NCBI RefSeq assembly: GCF_040054535.1
Contig: NC_090787.1
Coordinates: 18,715,501 to 18,779,500, forward strand
Direction: 5' to 3'
Origin: Antennarius striatus
Taxonomy: Eukaryota; Chordata; Actinopteri; Lophiiformes; Antennariidae
Length of the DNA: 64,000 nucleotides
Below the pieces are notes generated by a model, which worked only from the letters and a program-made list of their open reading frames with translations, was not told where the DNA came from and searched no databases. This document shows, piece after piece, positions 1 through 14,000 of the stretch (position 1 is its first letter; each line of letters opens with the position of its first letter). The translations under genes were made by a program, and so were the position numbers.

Positions 1-2687
1 CAAACACGTTCAACAATGCTACTCTCACTCAACGTGACATAAAAATGACTTGACACACACTGTTCTATTCGTGCATTTTCAATTGAAGTTTCGCGTGCAA
101 AGAAGTCGTTTTAGACGTGTTTTTGAATTAAAAAGCTGAAAAGAAGAACACATGATTAGGGTGAAAAGCAGTTTAAAATGGCTCTAAAATCCATCTATTC
201 ATCCATTTGAAATGGTTGAAAACTGCTGTTCTTAGTGCGATAGTAGACCAAACACGTTCAACAATGCTACTCTCACTCAACGTGACATAAAAATGACCTG
301 ACACACACTGTTCCGTTAGTGAATTTTCTGAACAAGTGAAGTTTCACGTGCAAAGAAGTCGTTTTAGACGTGTTTTTGAATAAAACAGCTGAAAATATGT
401 CAAACACATGATTAGGGTGAAAAGAAGAGTTTCTACAATGATATTGTTAATAAAAGTGAGAGGTTTCCAATTATTTGTTAAAACAAGTTACCTCCTAGCT
501 AAAAAGTCTTTTGGAGTTCTTTTGTACTCATCCATTTAAGGGAATTAAAACTGCTGTTCTTAATGTGATATCAGACCAAATACGTTCAGTAATGCAACTC
601 TCACTCAACGTGACATAAAAATAACTTGACACACAGGTTTCCTTGCGTTTTTTGAACAAGTGAAGTTTGGATGCAAAGAAGTCGTTTTAGACGTGTTTTT
701 GAATTAAAAAGCTGAAAAGAAGTCAAAGACATGATTAGGGTGAAAAGCAGTTTAAAAGGGCTCTAAACTCCATCTATTCATCCATTTGAAATGGTTGAAA
801 ACTGCTGTTCTTAGTGTGATAGTAGACCAAACACGTTCAACAATGCTACTCTCACTCAACGTGACATAAAAATGACTTGACACACACTGTTCTATTAGTG
901 CATTTTCAATTGAAGTTTCGCGTGCAAAGAAGTTGTTTTAGACGTGTTTTTGAATTAAAAAGCTGAAAAGAAGAACACATGATTAGGGTGAAAAGCAGTT
1001 TAAAATGGCTCTAAAATCCATCTATTCATCCATTTGAAATGGTTGAAAACTGCTGTTCTTAGTGCGATAGTAGACCAAACACGTTCAACAATGCTACTCT
1101 CACTCAACGTGACATAAAAATGACCTGACACACACTGTTCCGTTAGTGAATTTTCTGAACAAGTGAAGTTTCGCGTGCAAAGAAGTCGTTTTAGACGTGT
1201 TTTTGAATGAAAAAGCTGAAAAGAAGTCAAACACATGATTAGGGTAAAAAAGCAGTTTAAAAGGGCTCTAAAATCCATCTATTCATCCATTTGAAATGGT
1301 TGAAAACTGCTGTTCTTAGTGCAATAGTAGACCAAACACGTTCAACAATGCTACTCTCACTCAACGTGACATAAAAATGACCTGACACACACTGTTCCGT
1401 TAGTGAATTTTCTGAACAAGTGAAGTTTCACGTGCAAAGAAGTCGTTTTAGACGTGTTTTTGAATAAAACAGCTGAAAATATGTCAAACACATGATTAGG
1501 GTGAAAAGAAGAGTTTCTACAATGATATTGTTAATAAAAGTGAGAGGTTTCCAATTATTTGTTAAAACAAGTTACCTCCTAGCTAAAAAGTCTTTTGGAG
1601 TTCTTTTGTACTCATCCATTTAAGGGAATTAAAACTGCTGTTCTTAATGTGATATCAGACCAAATACGTTCAGTAATGCAACTCTCACTCAACGTGACAT
1701 AAAAATAACTTGACACACAGGTTTCCTTGCGTTTTTTGAACAAGTGAAGTTTGGATGCAAAGAAGTCGTTTTAGACGTGTTTTTGAATTAAAAAGCTGAA
1801 AAGAAGTCAAAGACATGATTAGGGTGAAAAGCAGTTTAAAAGGGCTCTAAACTCCATCTATTCATCCATTTGAAATGGTTGAAAACTGCTGTTCTTAGTG
1901 TGATAGTAGACCAAACACGTTCAACAATGCTACTCTCACTCAACGTGACATAAAAATGACTTGACACACACTGTTCTATTAGTGCATTTTCAATTGAAGT
2001 TTCGCGTGCAAAGAAGTCGTTTTAGACGTGTTTTTGAATTAAAAAGCTGAAAAGAAGAACACATGATTAGGGTGAAAAGCAGTTTAAAATGGCTCTAAAA
2101 TCCATCTATTCATCCATTTGAAATGGTTGAAAACTGCTGCAGGTTTCCTTGCGTTTTTTGAACAAGTGAAGTTTCAATGCAAAGAAGTCGTTTTAGACGT
2201 GTTTTTGAATAAACCCGTTATAAAGAAGGTAGACTTTTTAACATGTGTTTAAACACCTGTGAGTGGGTGAAAAGCAGTCTAAAAGGTCTTCGACAATGAT
2301 ATTGTCAATAAAAGTAAGAGGTTTCCGTTATTTGTTAAAACAAGTGACCTCTTAGCTAAGAACAGTCTTTTGGGGTTATTTTGGACTCATCCAGCTGAAA
2401 TGAGTGTAAATTGCTGTTCTTAACGTGATATCAGACCAAACACGTTCAACAATGCTACTCTCACTCAAAGTGACATAAAAATGACCCGACACACACTGTT
2501 CCATTAGTGAAAAAGTGAACAAGCTAAGTTTCAATGCAAAGAAGTCGTTTTAGACGTGTTTTTGAATTAAAAAGCTGAAAAGAAGAACACATGATTAGGG
2601 TGAAAAGCAGTTTAAAAGGGCTCTAAACTCCATCTATTCATCCATTTGAAATGGTTGAAAACTGCTGTTCTTAGTGTGATAGTAGAC
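1..2687. repeat. Higher-order repeat copy 1 (2,687 bp, nine units)
   Basis: Phased on CAAACACG/CAAATACG, the units start at 1, 249, 577, 828, 1076, 1333, 1661, 1912 and 2437. Their lengths are 248, 328, 251, 248, 257, 328, 251, 525 and 251 bp. The unit order, rather than any single monomer, is what repeats in the next copies. The 525-bp unit at 1912 is a monomer fusion and is the best landmark. The window happens to start exactly at a unit boundary. Confidence 0.9.
1912..2436. repeat. Fused 525-bp satellite monomer (type example)
   Basis: A ~250-bp monomer is cut off at ACTGCTG and joined directly to the middle of another at CAGGTTTCCTTGCG, losing the usual junction and about 100 bp of the next unit. 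The second half belongs to a distinct variant with AATAAACCCGTTATAAAG, an inserted stretch ending in the 12-bp palindrome GTGTTTAAACAC, and the hairpin GACAAT-GAT-ATTGTC. The same fusion occurs near 4825, 7766, 10452, 13970 and 27554. The CCCGTTATAAAG variant without the fusion occurs near 22424, 23856, 30217, 31979, 40479, 44073, 50163 and 51344. Confidence 0.85.
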
Positions 2688-5375
2688 CAAACACGTTCAA
2701 CAATGCTACTCTCACTCAACGTGACATAAAAATGACTTGACACACACTGTTCTATTAGTGCATTTTCAATTGAAGTTTCGCGTGCAAAGAAGTCGTTTTA
2801 GACGTGTTTTTGAATTAAAAAGCTGAAAAGAAGAACACATGATTAGGGTGAAAAGCAGTTTAAAATGGCTCTAAAATCCATCTATTCATCCATTTGAAAT
2901 GGTTGAAAACTGCTGTTCTTAGTGCGATAGTAGACCAAACACGTTCAACAATGCTACTCTCACTCAACGTGACATAAAAATGACCTGACACACACTGTTC
3001 CGTTAGTGAATTTTCTGAACAAGTGAAGTTTCACGTGCAAAGAAGTCGTTTTAGACGTGTTTTTGAATAAAACAGCTGAAAATATGTCAAACACATGATT
3101 AGGGTGAAAAGAAGAGTTTCTACAATGATATTGTTAATAAAAGTGAGAGGTTTCCAATTATTTGTTAAAACAAGTTACCTCCTAGCTAAAAAGTCTTTTG
3201 GAGTTCTTTTGTACTCATCCATTTAAGGGAATTAAAACTGCTGTTCTTAATGTGATATCAGACCAAATACGTTCAGTAATGCAACTCTCACTCAACGTGA
3301 CATAAAAATAACTTGACACACAGGTTTCCTTGCGTTTTTTGAACAAGTGAAGTTTGGATGCAAAGAAGTCGTTTTAGACGTGTTTTTGAATTAAAAAGCT
3401 GAAAAGAAGTCAAAGACATGATTAGGGTGAAAAGCAGTTTAAAAGGGCTCTAAACTCCATCTATTCATCCATTTGAAATGGTTGAAAACTGCTGTTCTTA
3501 GTGTGATAGTAGACCAAACACGTTCAACAATGCTACTCTCACTCAACGTGACATAAAAATGACTTGACACACACTGTTCTATTAGTGCATTTTCAATTGA
3601 AGTTTCGCGTGCAAAGAAGTTGTTTTAGACGTGTTTTTGAATTAAAAAGCTGAAAAGAAGAACACATGATTAGGGTGAAAAGCAGTTTAAAATGGCTCTA
3701 AAATCCATCTATTCATCCATTTGAAATGGTTGAAAACTGCTGTTCTTAGTGCGATAGTAGACCAAACACGTTCAACAATGCTACTCTCACTCAACGTGAC
3801 ATAAAAATGACCTGACACACACTGTTCCGTTAGTGAATTTTCTGAACAAGTGAAGTTTCGCGTGCAAAGAAGTCGTTTTAGACGTGTTTTTGAATGAAAA
3901 AGCTGAAAAGAAGTCAAACACATGATTAGGGTAAAAAAGCAGTTTAAAAGGGCTCTAAAATCCATCTATTCATCCATTTGAAATGGTTGAAAACTGCTGT
4001 TCTTAGTGCAATAGTAGACCAAACACGTTCAACAATGCTACTCTCACTCAACGTGACATAAAAATGACCTGACACACACTGTTCCGTTAGTGAATTTTCT
4101 GAACAAGTGAAGTTTCACGTGCAAAGAAGTCGTTTTAGACGTGTTTTTGAATAAAACAGCTGAAAATATGTCAAACACATGATTAGGGTGAAAAGAAGAG
4201 TTTCTACAATGATATTGTTAATAAAAGTGAGAGGTTTCCAATTATTTGTTAAAACAAGTTACCTCCTAGCTAAAAACTCTTTTGGAGTTCTTTTGTACTC
4301 ATCCATTTAAGGGAATTAAAACTGCTGTTCTTAATGTGATATCAGACCAAATACGTTCAGTAATGCAACTCTCACTCAACGTGACATAAAAATAACTTGA
4401 CACACAGGTTTCCTTGCGTTTTTTGAACAAGTGAAGTTTGGATGCAAAGAAGTCGTTTTAGACGTGTTTTTGAATTAAAAAGCTGAAAAGAAGTCAAAGA
4501 CATGATTAGGGTGAAAAGCAGTTTAAAAGGGCTCTAAACTCCATCTATTCATCCATTTGAAATGGTTGAAAACTGCTGTTCTTAGTGTGATAGTAGACCA
4601 AACACGTTCAACAATGCTACTCTCACTCAACGTGACATAAAAATGACTTGACACACACTGTTCTATTAGTGCATTTTCAATTGAAGTTTCGCGTGCAAAG
4701 AAGTCGTTTTAGACGTGTTTTTGAATTAAAAAGCTGAAAAGAAGAACACATGATTAGGGTGAAAAGCAGTTTAAAATGGCTCTAAAATCCATCTATTCAT
4801 CCATTTGAAATGGTTGAAAACTGCTGCAGGTTTCCTTGCGTTTTTTGAACAAGTGAAGTTTCAATGCAAAGAAGTCGTTTTAGACGTGTTTTTGAATAAA
4901 CCCGTTATAAAGAAGGTAGACTTTTTAACATGTGTTTAAACACCTGTGAGTGGGTGAAAAGCAGTCTAAAAGGTCTTCGACAATGATATTGTCAATAAAA
5001 GTAAGAGGTTTCCGTTATTTGTTAAAACAAGTGACCTCTTAGCTAAGAACAGTCTTATTGGGGTTATTTTGGACTCATCCAGCTGAAATGAGTGTAAATT
5101 GCTGTTCTTAACGTGATATCAGACCAAACACGTTCAACAATGCTACTCTCACTCAAAGTGACATAAAAATGACCCGACACACACTGTTCCATTAGTGAAA
5201 AAGTGAACAAGCTAAGTTTCAATGCAAAGAAGTCGTTTTAGACGTGTTTTTGAATTAAAAAGCTGAAAAGAAGAACACATGATTAGGGTGAAAAGCAGTT
5301 TAAAAGGGCTCTAAACTCCATCTATTCATCCATTTGAAATGGTTGAAAACTGCTGTTCTTAGTGTGATAGTAGAC
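2688..5375. repeat. Higher-order repeat copy 2 (2,688 bp)
   Basis: Same unit order as copy 1 at a shift of 2,687 bp. The AAACCCG landmark moves from 2211 to 4898. One extra base near 5053 (CTTATTGGGG instead of CTTTTGGGG) makes this copy 1 bp longer. Another difference is AAAAACTC instead of AAAAAGTC near 4275. The two copies are otherwise nearly identical by eye, so the duplication is recent or the copies are actively homogenised. Confidence 0.88.
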
Positions 5376-8315
5376 CAAACACGTTCAACAATGCTACTCT
5401 CACTCAACGTGACATAAAAATGACTTGACACACACTGTTCTATTAGTGCATTTTCAATTGAAGTTTCGCGTGCAAAGAAGTCGTTTTAGACGTGTTTTTG
5501 AATGAAAAAGCTGAAAAGAAGTCAAACACATGATTAGGGTAAAAAAGCAGTTTAAAAGGGCTCTAAAATCCATCTATTCATCCATTTGAAATGGTTGAAA
5601 ACTGCTGTTCTTAGTGCAATAGTAGACCAAACACGTTCAACAATGCTACTCTCACTCAACGTGACATAAAAATGACCTGACACACACTGTTCCGTTAGTG
5701 AATTTTCTGAACAAGTGAAGTTTCACGTGCAAAGAAGTCGTTTTAGACGTGTTTTTGAATAAAACAGCTGAAAATATGTCAAACACATGATTAGGGTGAA
5801 AAGAAGAGTTTCTACAATGATATTGTTAATAAAAGTGAGAGGTTTCCAATTATTTGTTAAAACAAGTTACCTCCTAGCTAAAAAGTCTTTTGGAGTTCTT
5901 TTGTACTCATCCATTTAAGGGAATTAAAACTGCTGTTCTTAATGTGATATCAGACCAAATACGTTCAGTAATGCAACTCTCACTCAACGTGACATAAAAA
6001 TAACTTGACACACAGGTTTCCTTGCGTTTTTTGAACAAGTGAAGTTTCGCGTGCAAAGAAGTCGTTTTAGACGTGTTTTTGAATTAAAAAGCTGAAAAGA
6101 AGTCAAAGACATGATTAGGGTGAAAAGCAGTTTAAAAGGGCTCTAAACTCCATCTATTCATCCATTTGAAATGGTTGAAAACTGCTGTTCTTAGTGTGAT
6201 AGTAGACCAAACACGTTCAACAATGCTACTCTCACTCAACGTGACATAAAAATGACTTGACACACACTGTTCTATTAGTGCATTTTCAATTGAAGTTTCG
6301 CGTGCAAAGAAGTTGTTTTAGACGTGTTTTTGAATTAAAAAGCTGAAAAGAAGAACACATGATTAGGGTGAAAAGCAGTTTAAAATGGCTCTAAAATCCA
6401 TCTATTCATCCATTTGAAATGGTTGAAAACTGCTGTTCTTAGTGTGATAGTAGACCAAACACGTTCAACAATGCTACTCTCACTCAACGTGACATAAAAA
6501 TGACTTGACACACACTGTTCTATTAGTGCATTTTCAATTGAAGTTTCGCGTGCAAAGAAGTTGTTTTAGACGTGTTTTTGAATTAAAAAGCTGAAAAGAA
6601 GAACACATGATTAGGGTGAAAAGCAGTTTAAAATGGCTCTAAAATCCATCTATTCATCCATTTGAAATGGTTGAAAACTGCTGTTCTTAGTGCGATAGTA
6701 GACCAAACACGTTCAACAATGCTACTCTCACTCAACGTGACATAAAAATGACCTGACACACACTGTTCCGTTAGTGAATTTTCTGAACAAGTGAAGTTTC
6801 GCGTGCAAAGAAGTCGTTTTAGACGTGTTTTTGAATGAAAAAGCTGAAAAGAAGTCAAACACATGATTAGGGTAAAAAAGCAGTTTAAAAGGGCTCTAAA
6901 ATCCATCTATTCATCCATTTGAAATGGTTGAAAACTGCTGTTCTTAGTGCAATAGTAGACCAAACACGTTCAACAATGCTACTCTCACTCAACGTGACAT
7001 AAAAATGACCTGACACACACTGTTCCGTTAGTGAATTTTCTGAACAAGTGAAGTTTCACGTGCAAAGAAGTCGTTTTAGACGTGTTTTTGAATAAAACAG
7101 CTGAAAATATGTCAAACACATGATTAGGGTGAAAAGAAGAGTTTCTACAATGATATTGTTAATAAAAGTGAGAGGTTTCCAATTATTTGTTAAAACAAGT
7201 TACCTCCTAGCTAAAAACTCTTTTGGAGTTCTTTTGTACTCATCCATTTAAGGGAATTAAAACTGCTGTTCTTAATGTGATATCAGACCAAATACGTTCA
7301 GTAATGCAACTCTCACTCAACGTGACATAAAAATAACTTGACACACAGGTTTCCTTGCGTTTTTTGAACAAGTGAAGTTTGGATGCAAAGAAGTCGTTTT
7401 AGACGTGTTTTTGAATTAAAAAGCTGAAAAGAAGTCAAAGACATGATTAGAGTGAAAAGCAGTTTAAAAGGGCTCTAAACTCCATCTATTCATCCATTTG
7501 AAATGGTTGAAAACTGCTGTTCTTAGTGTGATAGTAGACCAAACACGTTCAACAATGCTACTCTCACTCAACGTGACATAAAAATGACTTGACACACACT
7601 GTTCTATTAGTGCATTTTCAATTGAAGTTTCGCGTGCAAAGAAGTCGTTTTAGACGTGTTTTTGAATTAAAAAGCTGAAAAGAAGAACACATGATTAGGG
7701 TGAAAAGCAGTTTAAAATGGCTCTAAAATCCATCTATTCATCCATTTGAAATGGTTGAAAACTGCTGCAGGTTTCCTTGCGTTTTTTGAACAAGTGAAGT
7801 TTCAATGCAAAGAAGTCGTTTTAGACGTGTTTTTGAATAAACCCGTTATAAAGAAGGTAGACTTTTTAACATGTGTTTAAACACCTGTGAGTGGGTGAAA
7901 AGCAGTCTAAAAGGTCTTCGACAATGATATTGTCAATAAAAGTAAGAGGTTTCCGTTATTTGTTAAAACAAGTGACCTCTTAGCTAAGAACAGTCTTTTG
8001 GGGTTATTTTGGACTCATCCAGCTGAAATGAGTGTAAATTGCTGTTCTTAACGTGATATCAGACCAAACACGTTCAACAATGCTACTCTCACTCAAAGTG
8101 ACATAAAAATGACCCGACACACACTGTTCCATTAGTGAAAAAGTGAACAAGCTAAGTTTCAATGCAAAGAAGTCGTTTTAGACGTGTTTTTGAATTAAAA
8201 AGCTGAAAAGAAGAACACATGATTAGGGTGAAAAGCAGTTTAAAAGGGCTCTAAACTCCATCTATTCATCCATTTGAAATGGTTGAAAACTGCTGTTCTT
8301 AGTGTGATAGTAGAC
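5376..8315. repeat. Higher-order repeat copy 3 (2,940 bp, rearranged)
   Basis: The landmark interval from copy 2 is 2,941 bp (4898 to 7839), 254 bp longer than the basic 2,687, about one monomer. Two changes are visible. The first unit (5376-5632) switches partway to the AATGAAAAAGC variant. A unit with TTCTATTAGTGC and AAGTTGTTTT occurs twice in succession at about 6190-6690. This is what unequal exchange between out-of-register monomers produces. Confidence 0.8.
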
Positions 8316-11002
8316 CAAACACGTTCAACAATGCTACTCTCACTCAACGTGACATAAAAATGACTTGACACACACTGTTCTATTAGTGCATTTTCAATTG
8401 AAGTTTCGCGTGCAAAGAAGTCGTTTTAGACGTGTTTTTGAATTAAAAAGCTGAAAAGAAGAACACATGATTAGGGTGAAAAGCAGTTTAAAATGGCTCT
8501 AAAATCCATCTATTCATCCATTTGAAATGGTTGAAAACTGCTGTTCTTAGTGCGATAGTAGACCAAACACGTTCAACAATGCTACTCTCACTCAACGTGA
8601 CATAAAAATGACCTGACACACACTGTTCCGTTAGTGAATTTTCTGAACAAGTGAAGTTTCACGTGCAAAGAAGTCGTTTTAGACGTGTTTTTGAATAAAA
8701 CAGCTGAAAATATGTCAAACACATGATTAGGGTGAAAAGAAGAGTTTCTACAATGATATTGTTAATAAAAGTGAGAGGTTTCCAATTATTTGTTAAAACA
8801 AGTTACCTCCTAGCTAAAAAGTCTTTTGGAGTTCTTTTGTACTCATCCATTTAAGGGAATTAAAACTGCTGTTCTTAATGTGATATCAGACCAAATACGT
8901 TCAGTAATGCAACTCTCACTCAACGTGACATAAAAATAACTTGACACACAGGTTTCCTTGCGTTTTTTGAACAAGTGAAGTTTGGATGCAAAGAAGTCGT
9001 TTTAGACGTGTTTTTGAATTAAAAAGCTGAAAAGAAGTCAAAGACATGATTAGGGTGAAAAGCAGTTTAAAAGGGCTCTAAACTCCATCTATTCATCCAT
9101 TTGAAATGGTTGAAAACTGCTGTTCTTAGTGTGATAGTAGACCAAACACGTTCAACAATGCTACTCTCACTCAACGTGACATAAAAATGACTTGACACAC
9201 ACTGTTCTATTAGTGCATTTTCAATTGAAGTTTCGCGTGCAAAGAAGTCGTTTTAGACGTGTTTTTGAATTAAAAAGCTGAAAAGAAGAACACATGATTA
9301 GGGTGAAAAGCAGTTTAAAATGGCTCTAAAATCCATCTATTCATCCATTTGAAATGGTTGAAAACTGCTGTTCTTAGTGCGATAGTAGACCAAACACGTT
9401 CAACAATGCTACTCTCACTCAACGTGACATAAAAATGACCTGACACACACTGTTCCGTTAGTGAATTTTCTGAACAAGTGAAGTTTCGCGTGCAAAGAAG
9501 TCGTTTTAGACGTGTTTTTGAATGAAAAAGCTGAAAAGAAGTCAAACACATGATTAGGGTAAAAAAGCAGTTTAAAAGGGCTCTAAAATCCATCTATTCA
9601 TCCATTTGAAATGGTTGAAAACTGCTGTTCTTAGTGCAATAGTAGACCAAACACGTTCAACAATGCTACTCTCACTCAACGTGACATAAAAATGACCTGA
9701 CACACACTGTTCCGTTAGTGAATTTTCTGAACAAGTGAAGTTTCACGTGCAAAGAAGTCGTTTTAGACGTGTTTTTGAATAAAACAGCTGAAAATATGTC
9801 AAACACATGATTAGGGTGAAAAGAAGAGTTTCTACAATGATATTGTTAATAAAAGTGAGAGGTTTCCAATTATTTGTTAAAACAAGTTACCTCCTAGCTA
9901 AAAACTCTTTTGGAGTTCTTTTGTACTCATCCATTTAAGGGAATTAAAACTGCTGTTCTTAATGTGATATCAGACCAAATACGTTCAGTAATGCAACTCT
10001 CACTCAACGTGACATAAAAATAACTTGACACACAGGTTTCCTTGCGTTTTTTGAACAAGTGAAGTTTGGATGCAAAGAAGTCGTTTTAGACGTGTTTTTG
10101 AATTAAAAAGCTGAAAAGAAGTCAAAGACATGATTAGGGTGAAAAGCAGTTTAAAAGGGCTCTAAACTCCATCTATTCATCCATTTGAAATGGTTGAAAA
10201 CTGCTGTTCTTAGTGTGATAGTAGACCAAACACGTTCAACAATGCTACTCTCACTCAACGTGACATAAAAATGACTTGACACACACTGTTCTATTAGTGC
10301 ATTTTCAATTGAAGTTTCGCGTGCAAAGAAGTCGTTTTAGACGTGTTTTTGAATTAAAAAGCTGAAAAGAAGAACACATGATTAGGGTGAAAAGCAGTTT
10401 AAAATGGCTCTAAAATCCATCTATTCATCCATTTGAAATGGTTGAAAACTGCTGCAGGTTTCCTTGCGTTTTTTGAACAAGTGAAGTTTCAATGCAAAGA
10501 AGTCGTTTTAGACGTGTTTTTGAATAAACCCGTTATAAAGAAGGTAGACTTTTTAACATGTGTTTAAACACCTGTGAGTGGGTGAAAAGCAGTCTAAAAG
10601 GTCTTCGACAATGATATTGTCAATAAAAGTAAGAGGTTTCCGTTATTTGTTAAAACAAGTGACCTCTTAGCTAAGAACAGTCTTTTGGGGTTATTTTGGA
10701 CTCATCCAGCTGAAATGAGTGTAAATTGCTGTTCTTAACGTGATATCAGACCAAACACGTTCAACAATGCTACTCTCACTCAAAGTGACATAAAAATGAC
10801 CCGACACACACTGTTCCATTAGTGAAAAAGTGAACAAGCTAAGTTTCAATGCAAAGAAGTCGTTTTAGACGTGTTTTTGAATTAAAAAGCTGAAAAGAAG
10901 AACACATGATTAGGGTGAAAAGCAGTTTAAAAGGGCTCTAAACTCCATCTATTCATCCATTTGAAATGGTTGAAAACTGCTGTTCTTAGTGTGATAGTAG
11001 AC
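8316..11002. repeat. Higher-order repeat copy 4 (2,687 bp)
   Basis: Returns to the exact 2,687-bp length and the unit order of copies 1 and 2. Its landmark AAACCCG lies at 10526, 2,687 bp after that of copy 3 (7839). The fused monomer junction GCTGCAGGTTTCC is present near 10452. Confidence 0.88.
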
Positions 11003-14000
11003 CAAACACGTTCAACAATGCTACTCTCACTCAACGTGACATAAAAATGACTTGACACACACTGTTCTATTAGTGCATTTTCAATTGAAGTTTCGCGTGC
11101 AAAGAAGTCGTTTTAGACGTGTTTTTGAATGAAAAAGCTGAAAAGAAGTCAAACACATGATTAGGGTAAAAAAGCAGTTTAAAAGGGCTCTAAAATCCAT
11201 CTATTCATCCATTTGAAATGGTTGAAAACTGCTGTTCTTAGTGCAATAGTAGACCAAACACGTTCAACAATGCTACTCTCACTCAACGTGACATAAAAAT
11301 GACCTGACACACACTGTTCCGTTAGTGAATTTTCTGAACAAGTGAAGTTTCACGTGCAAAGAAGTCGTTTTAGACGTGTTTTTGAATAAAACAGCTGAAA
11401 ATATGTCAAACACATGATTAGGGTGAAAAGAAGAGTTTCTACAATGATATTGTTAATAAAAGTGAGAGGTTTCCAATTATTTGTTAAAACAAGTTACCTC
11501 CTAGCTAAAAAGTCTTTTGGAGTTCTTTTGTACTCATCCATTTAAGGGAATTAAAACTGCTGTTCTTAATGTGATATCAGACCAAATACGTTCAGTAATG
11601 CAACTCTCACTCAACGTGACATAAAAATAACTTGACACACAGGTTTCCTTGCGTTTTTTGAACAAGTGAAGTTTGGATGCAAAGAAGTCGTTTTAGACGT
11701 GTTTTTGAATTAAAAAGCTGAAAAGAAGTCAAAGACATGATTAGGGTGAAAAGCAGTTTAAAAGGGCTCTAAACTCCATCTATTCATCCATTTGAAATGG
11801 TTGAAAACTGCTGTTCTTAGTGTGATAGTAGACCAAACACGTTCAACAATGCTACTCTCACTCAACGTGACATAAAAATGACTTGACACACACTGTTCTA
11901 TTAGTGCATTTTCAATTGAAGTTTCGCGTGCAAAGAAGTTGTTTTAGACGTGTTTTTGAATTAAAAAGCTGAAAAGAAGAACACATGATTAGGGTGAAAA
12001 GCAGTTTAAAATGGCTCTAAAATCCATCTATTCATCCATTTGAAATGGTTGAAAACTGCTGTTCTTAGTGCGATAGTAGACCAAACACGTTCAACAATGC
12101 TACTCTCACTCAACGTGACATAAAAATGACCTGACACACACTGTTCCGTTAGTGAATTTTCTGAACAAGTGAAGTTTCACGTGCAAAGAAGTCGTTTTAG
12201 ACGTGTTTTTGAATAAAACAGCTGAAAAGAAGTCAAACACATGATTAGGGTGAAAAGAAGAGTTTCTACAATGATATTGTTAATAAAAGTGAGAGGTTTC
12301 CAATTATTTGTTAAAACAAGTTACCTCCTAGCTAAAAAGTCTTTTGGAGTTCTTTTGTACTCATCCATTTAAGGGAATTAAAACTGCTGTTCTTAATGTG
12401 ATATCAGACCAAATACGTTCAGTAATGCAACTCTCACTCAACGTGACATAAAAATAACTTGACACACAGGTTTCCTTGCGTTTTTTGAACAAGTGAAGTT
12501 TGGATGCAAAGAAGTCGTTTTAGACGTGTTTTTGAATTAAAAAGCTGAAAAGAAGTCAAAGACATGATTAGGGTGAAAAGCAGTTTAAAAGGGCTCTAAA
12601 CTCCATCTATTCATCCATTTGAAATGGTTGAAAACTGCTGTTCTTAGTGTGATAGTAGACCAAACACGTTCAACAATGCTACTCTCACTCAACGTGACAT
12701 AAAAATGACTTGACACACACTGTTCTATTAGTGCATTTTCAATTGAAGTTTCGCGTGCAAAGAAGTTGTTTTAGACGTGTTTTTGAATTAAAAAGCTGAA
12801 AAGAAGAACACATGATTAGGGTGAAAAGCAGTTTAAAATGGCTCTAAAATCCATCTATTCATCCATTTGAAATGGTTGAAAACTGCTGTTCTTAGTGCGA
12901 TAGTAGACCAAACACGTTCAACAATGCTACTCTCACTCAACGTGACATAAAAATGACCTGACACACACTGTTCCGTTAGTGAATTTTCTGAACAAGTGAA
13001 GTTTCGCGTGCAAAGAAGTCGTTTTAGACGTGTTTTTGAATGAAAAAGCTGAAAAGAAGTCAAACACATGATTAGGGTAAAAAAGCAGTTTAAAAGGGCT
13101 CTAAAATCCATCTATTCATCCATTTGAAATGGTTGAAAACTGCTGTTCTTAGTGCAATAGTAGACCAAACACGTTCAACAATGCTACTCTCACTCAACGT
13201 GACATAAAAATGACCTGACACACACTGTTCCGTTAGTGAATTTTCTGAACAAGTGAAGTTTCACGTGCAAAGAAGTCGTTTTAGACGTGTTTTTGAATAA
13301 AACAGCTGAAAATATGTCAAACACATGATTAGGGTGAAAAGAAGAGTTTCTACAATGATATTGTTAATAAAAGTGAGAGGTTTCCAATTATTTGTTAAAA
13401 CAAGTTACCTCCTAGCTAAAAAGTCTTTTGGAGTTCTTTTGTACTCATCCATTTAAGGGAATTAAAACTGCTGTTCTTAATGTGATATCAGACCAAATAC
13501 GTTCAGTAATGCAACTCTCACTCAACGTGACATAAAAATAACTTGACACACAGGTTTCCTTGCGTTTTTTGAACAAGTGAAGTTTGGATGCAAAGAAGTC
13601 GTTTTAGACGTGTTTTTGAATTAAAAAGCTGAAAAGAAGTCAAAGACATGATTAGGGTGAAAAGCAGTTTAAAAGGGCTCTAAACTCCATCTATTCATCC
13701 ATTTGAAATGGTTGAAAACTGCTGTTCTTAGTGTGATAGTAGACCAAACACGTTCAACAATGCTACTCTCACTCAACGTGACATAAAAATGACTTGACAC
13801 ACACTGTTCTATTAGTGCATTTTCAATTGAAGTTTCGCGTGCAAAGAAGTCGTTTTAGACGTGTTTTTGAATTAAAAAGCTGAAAAGAAGAACACATGAT
13901 TAGGGTGAAAAGCAGTTTAAAATGGCTCTAAAATCCATCTATTCATCCATTTGAAATGGTTGAAAACTGCTGCAGGTTTCCTTGCGTTTTTTGAACAAGT

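Noticed and set aside
1000-1278. A 92-codon minus-strand ORF, repeated identically in the array, as a gene family
   Set aside because: Its identity follows from satellite homogenisation, it spans monomer boundaries, most monomers have stops in the same frame, and it has no recognisable domain or upstream signal.
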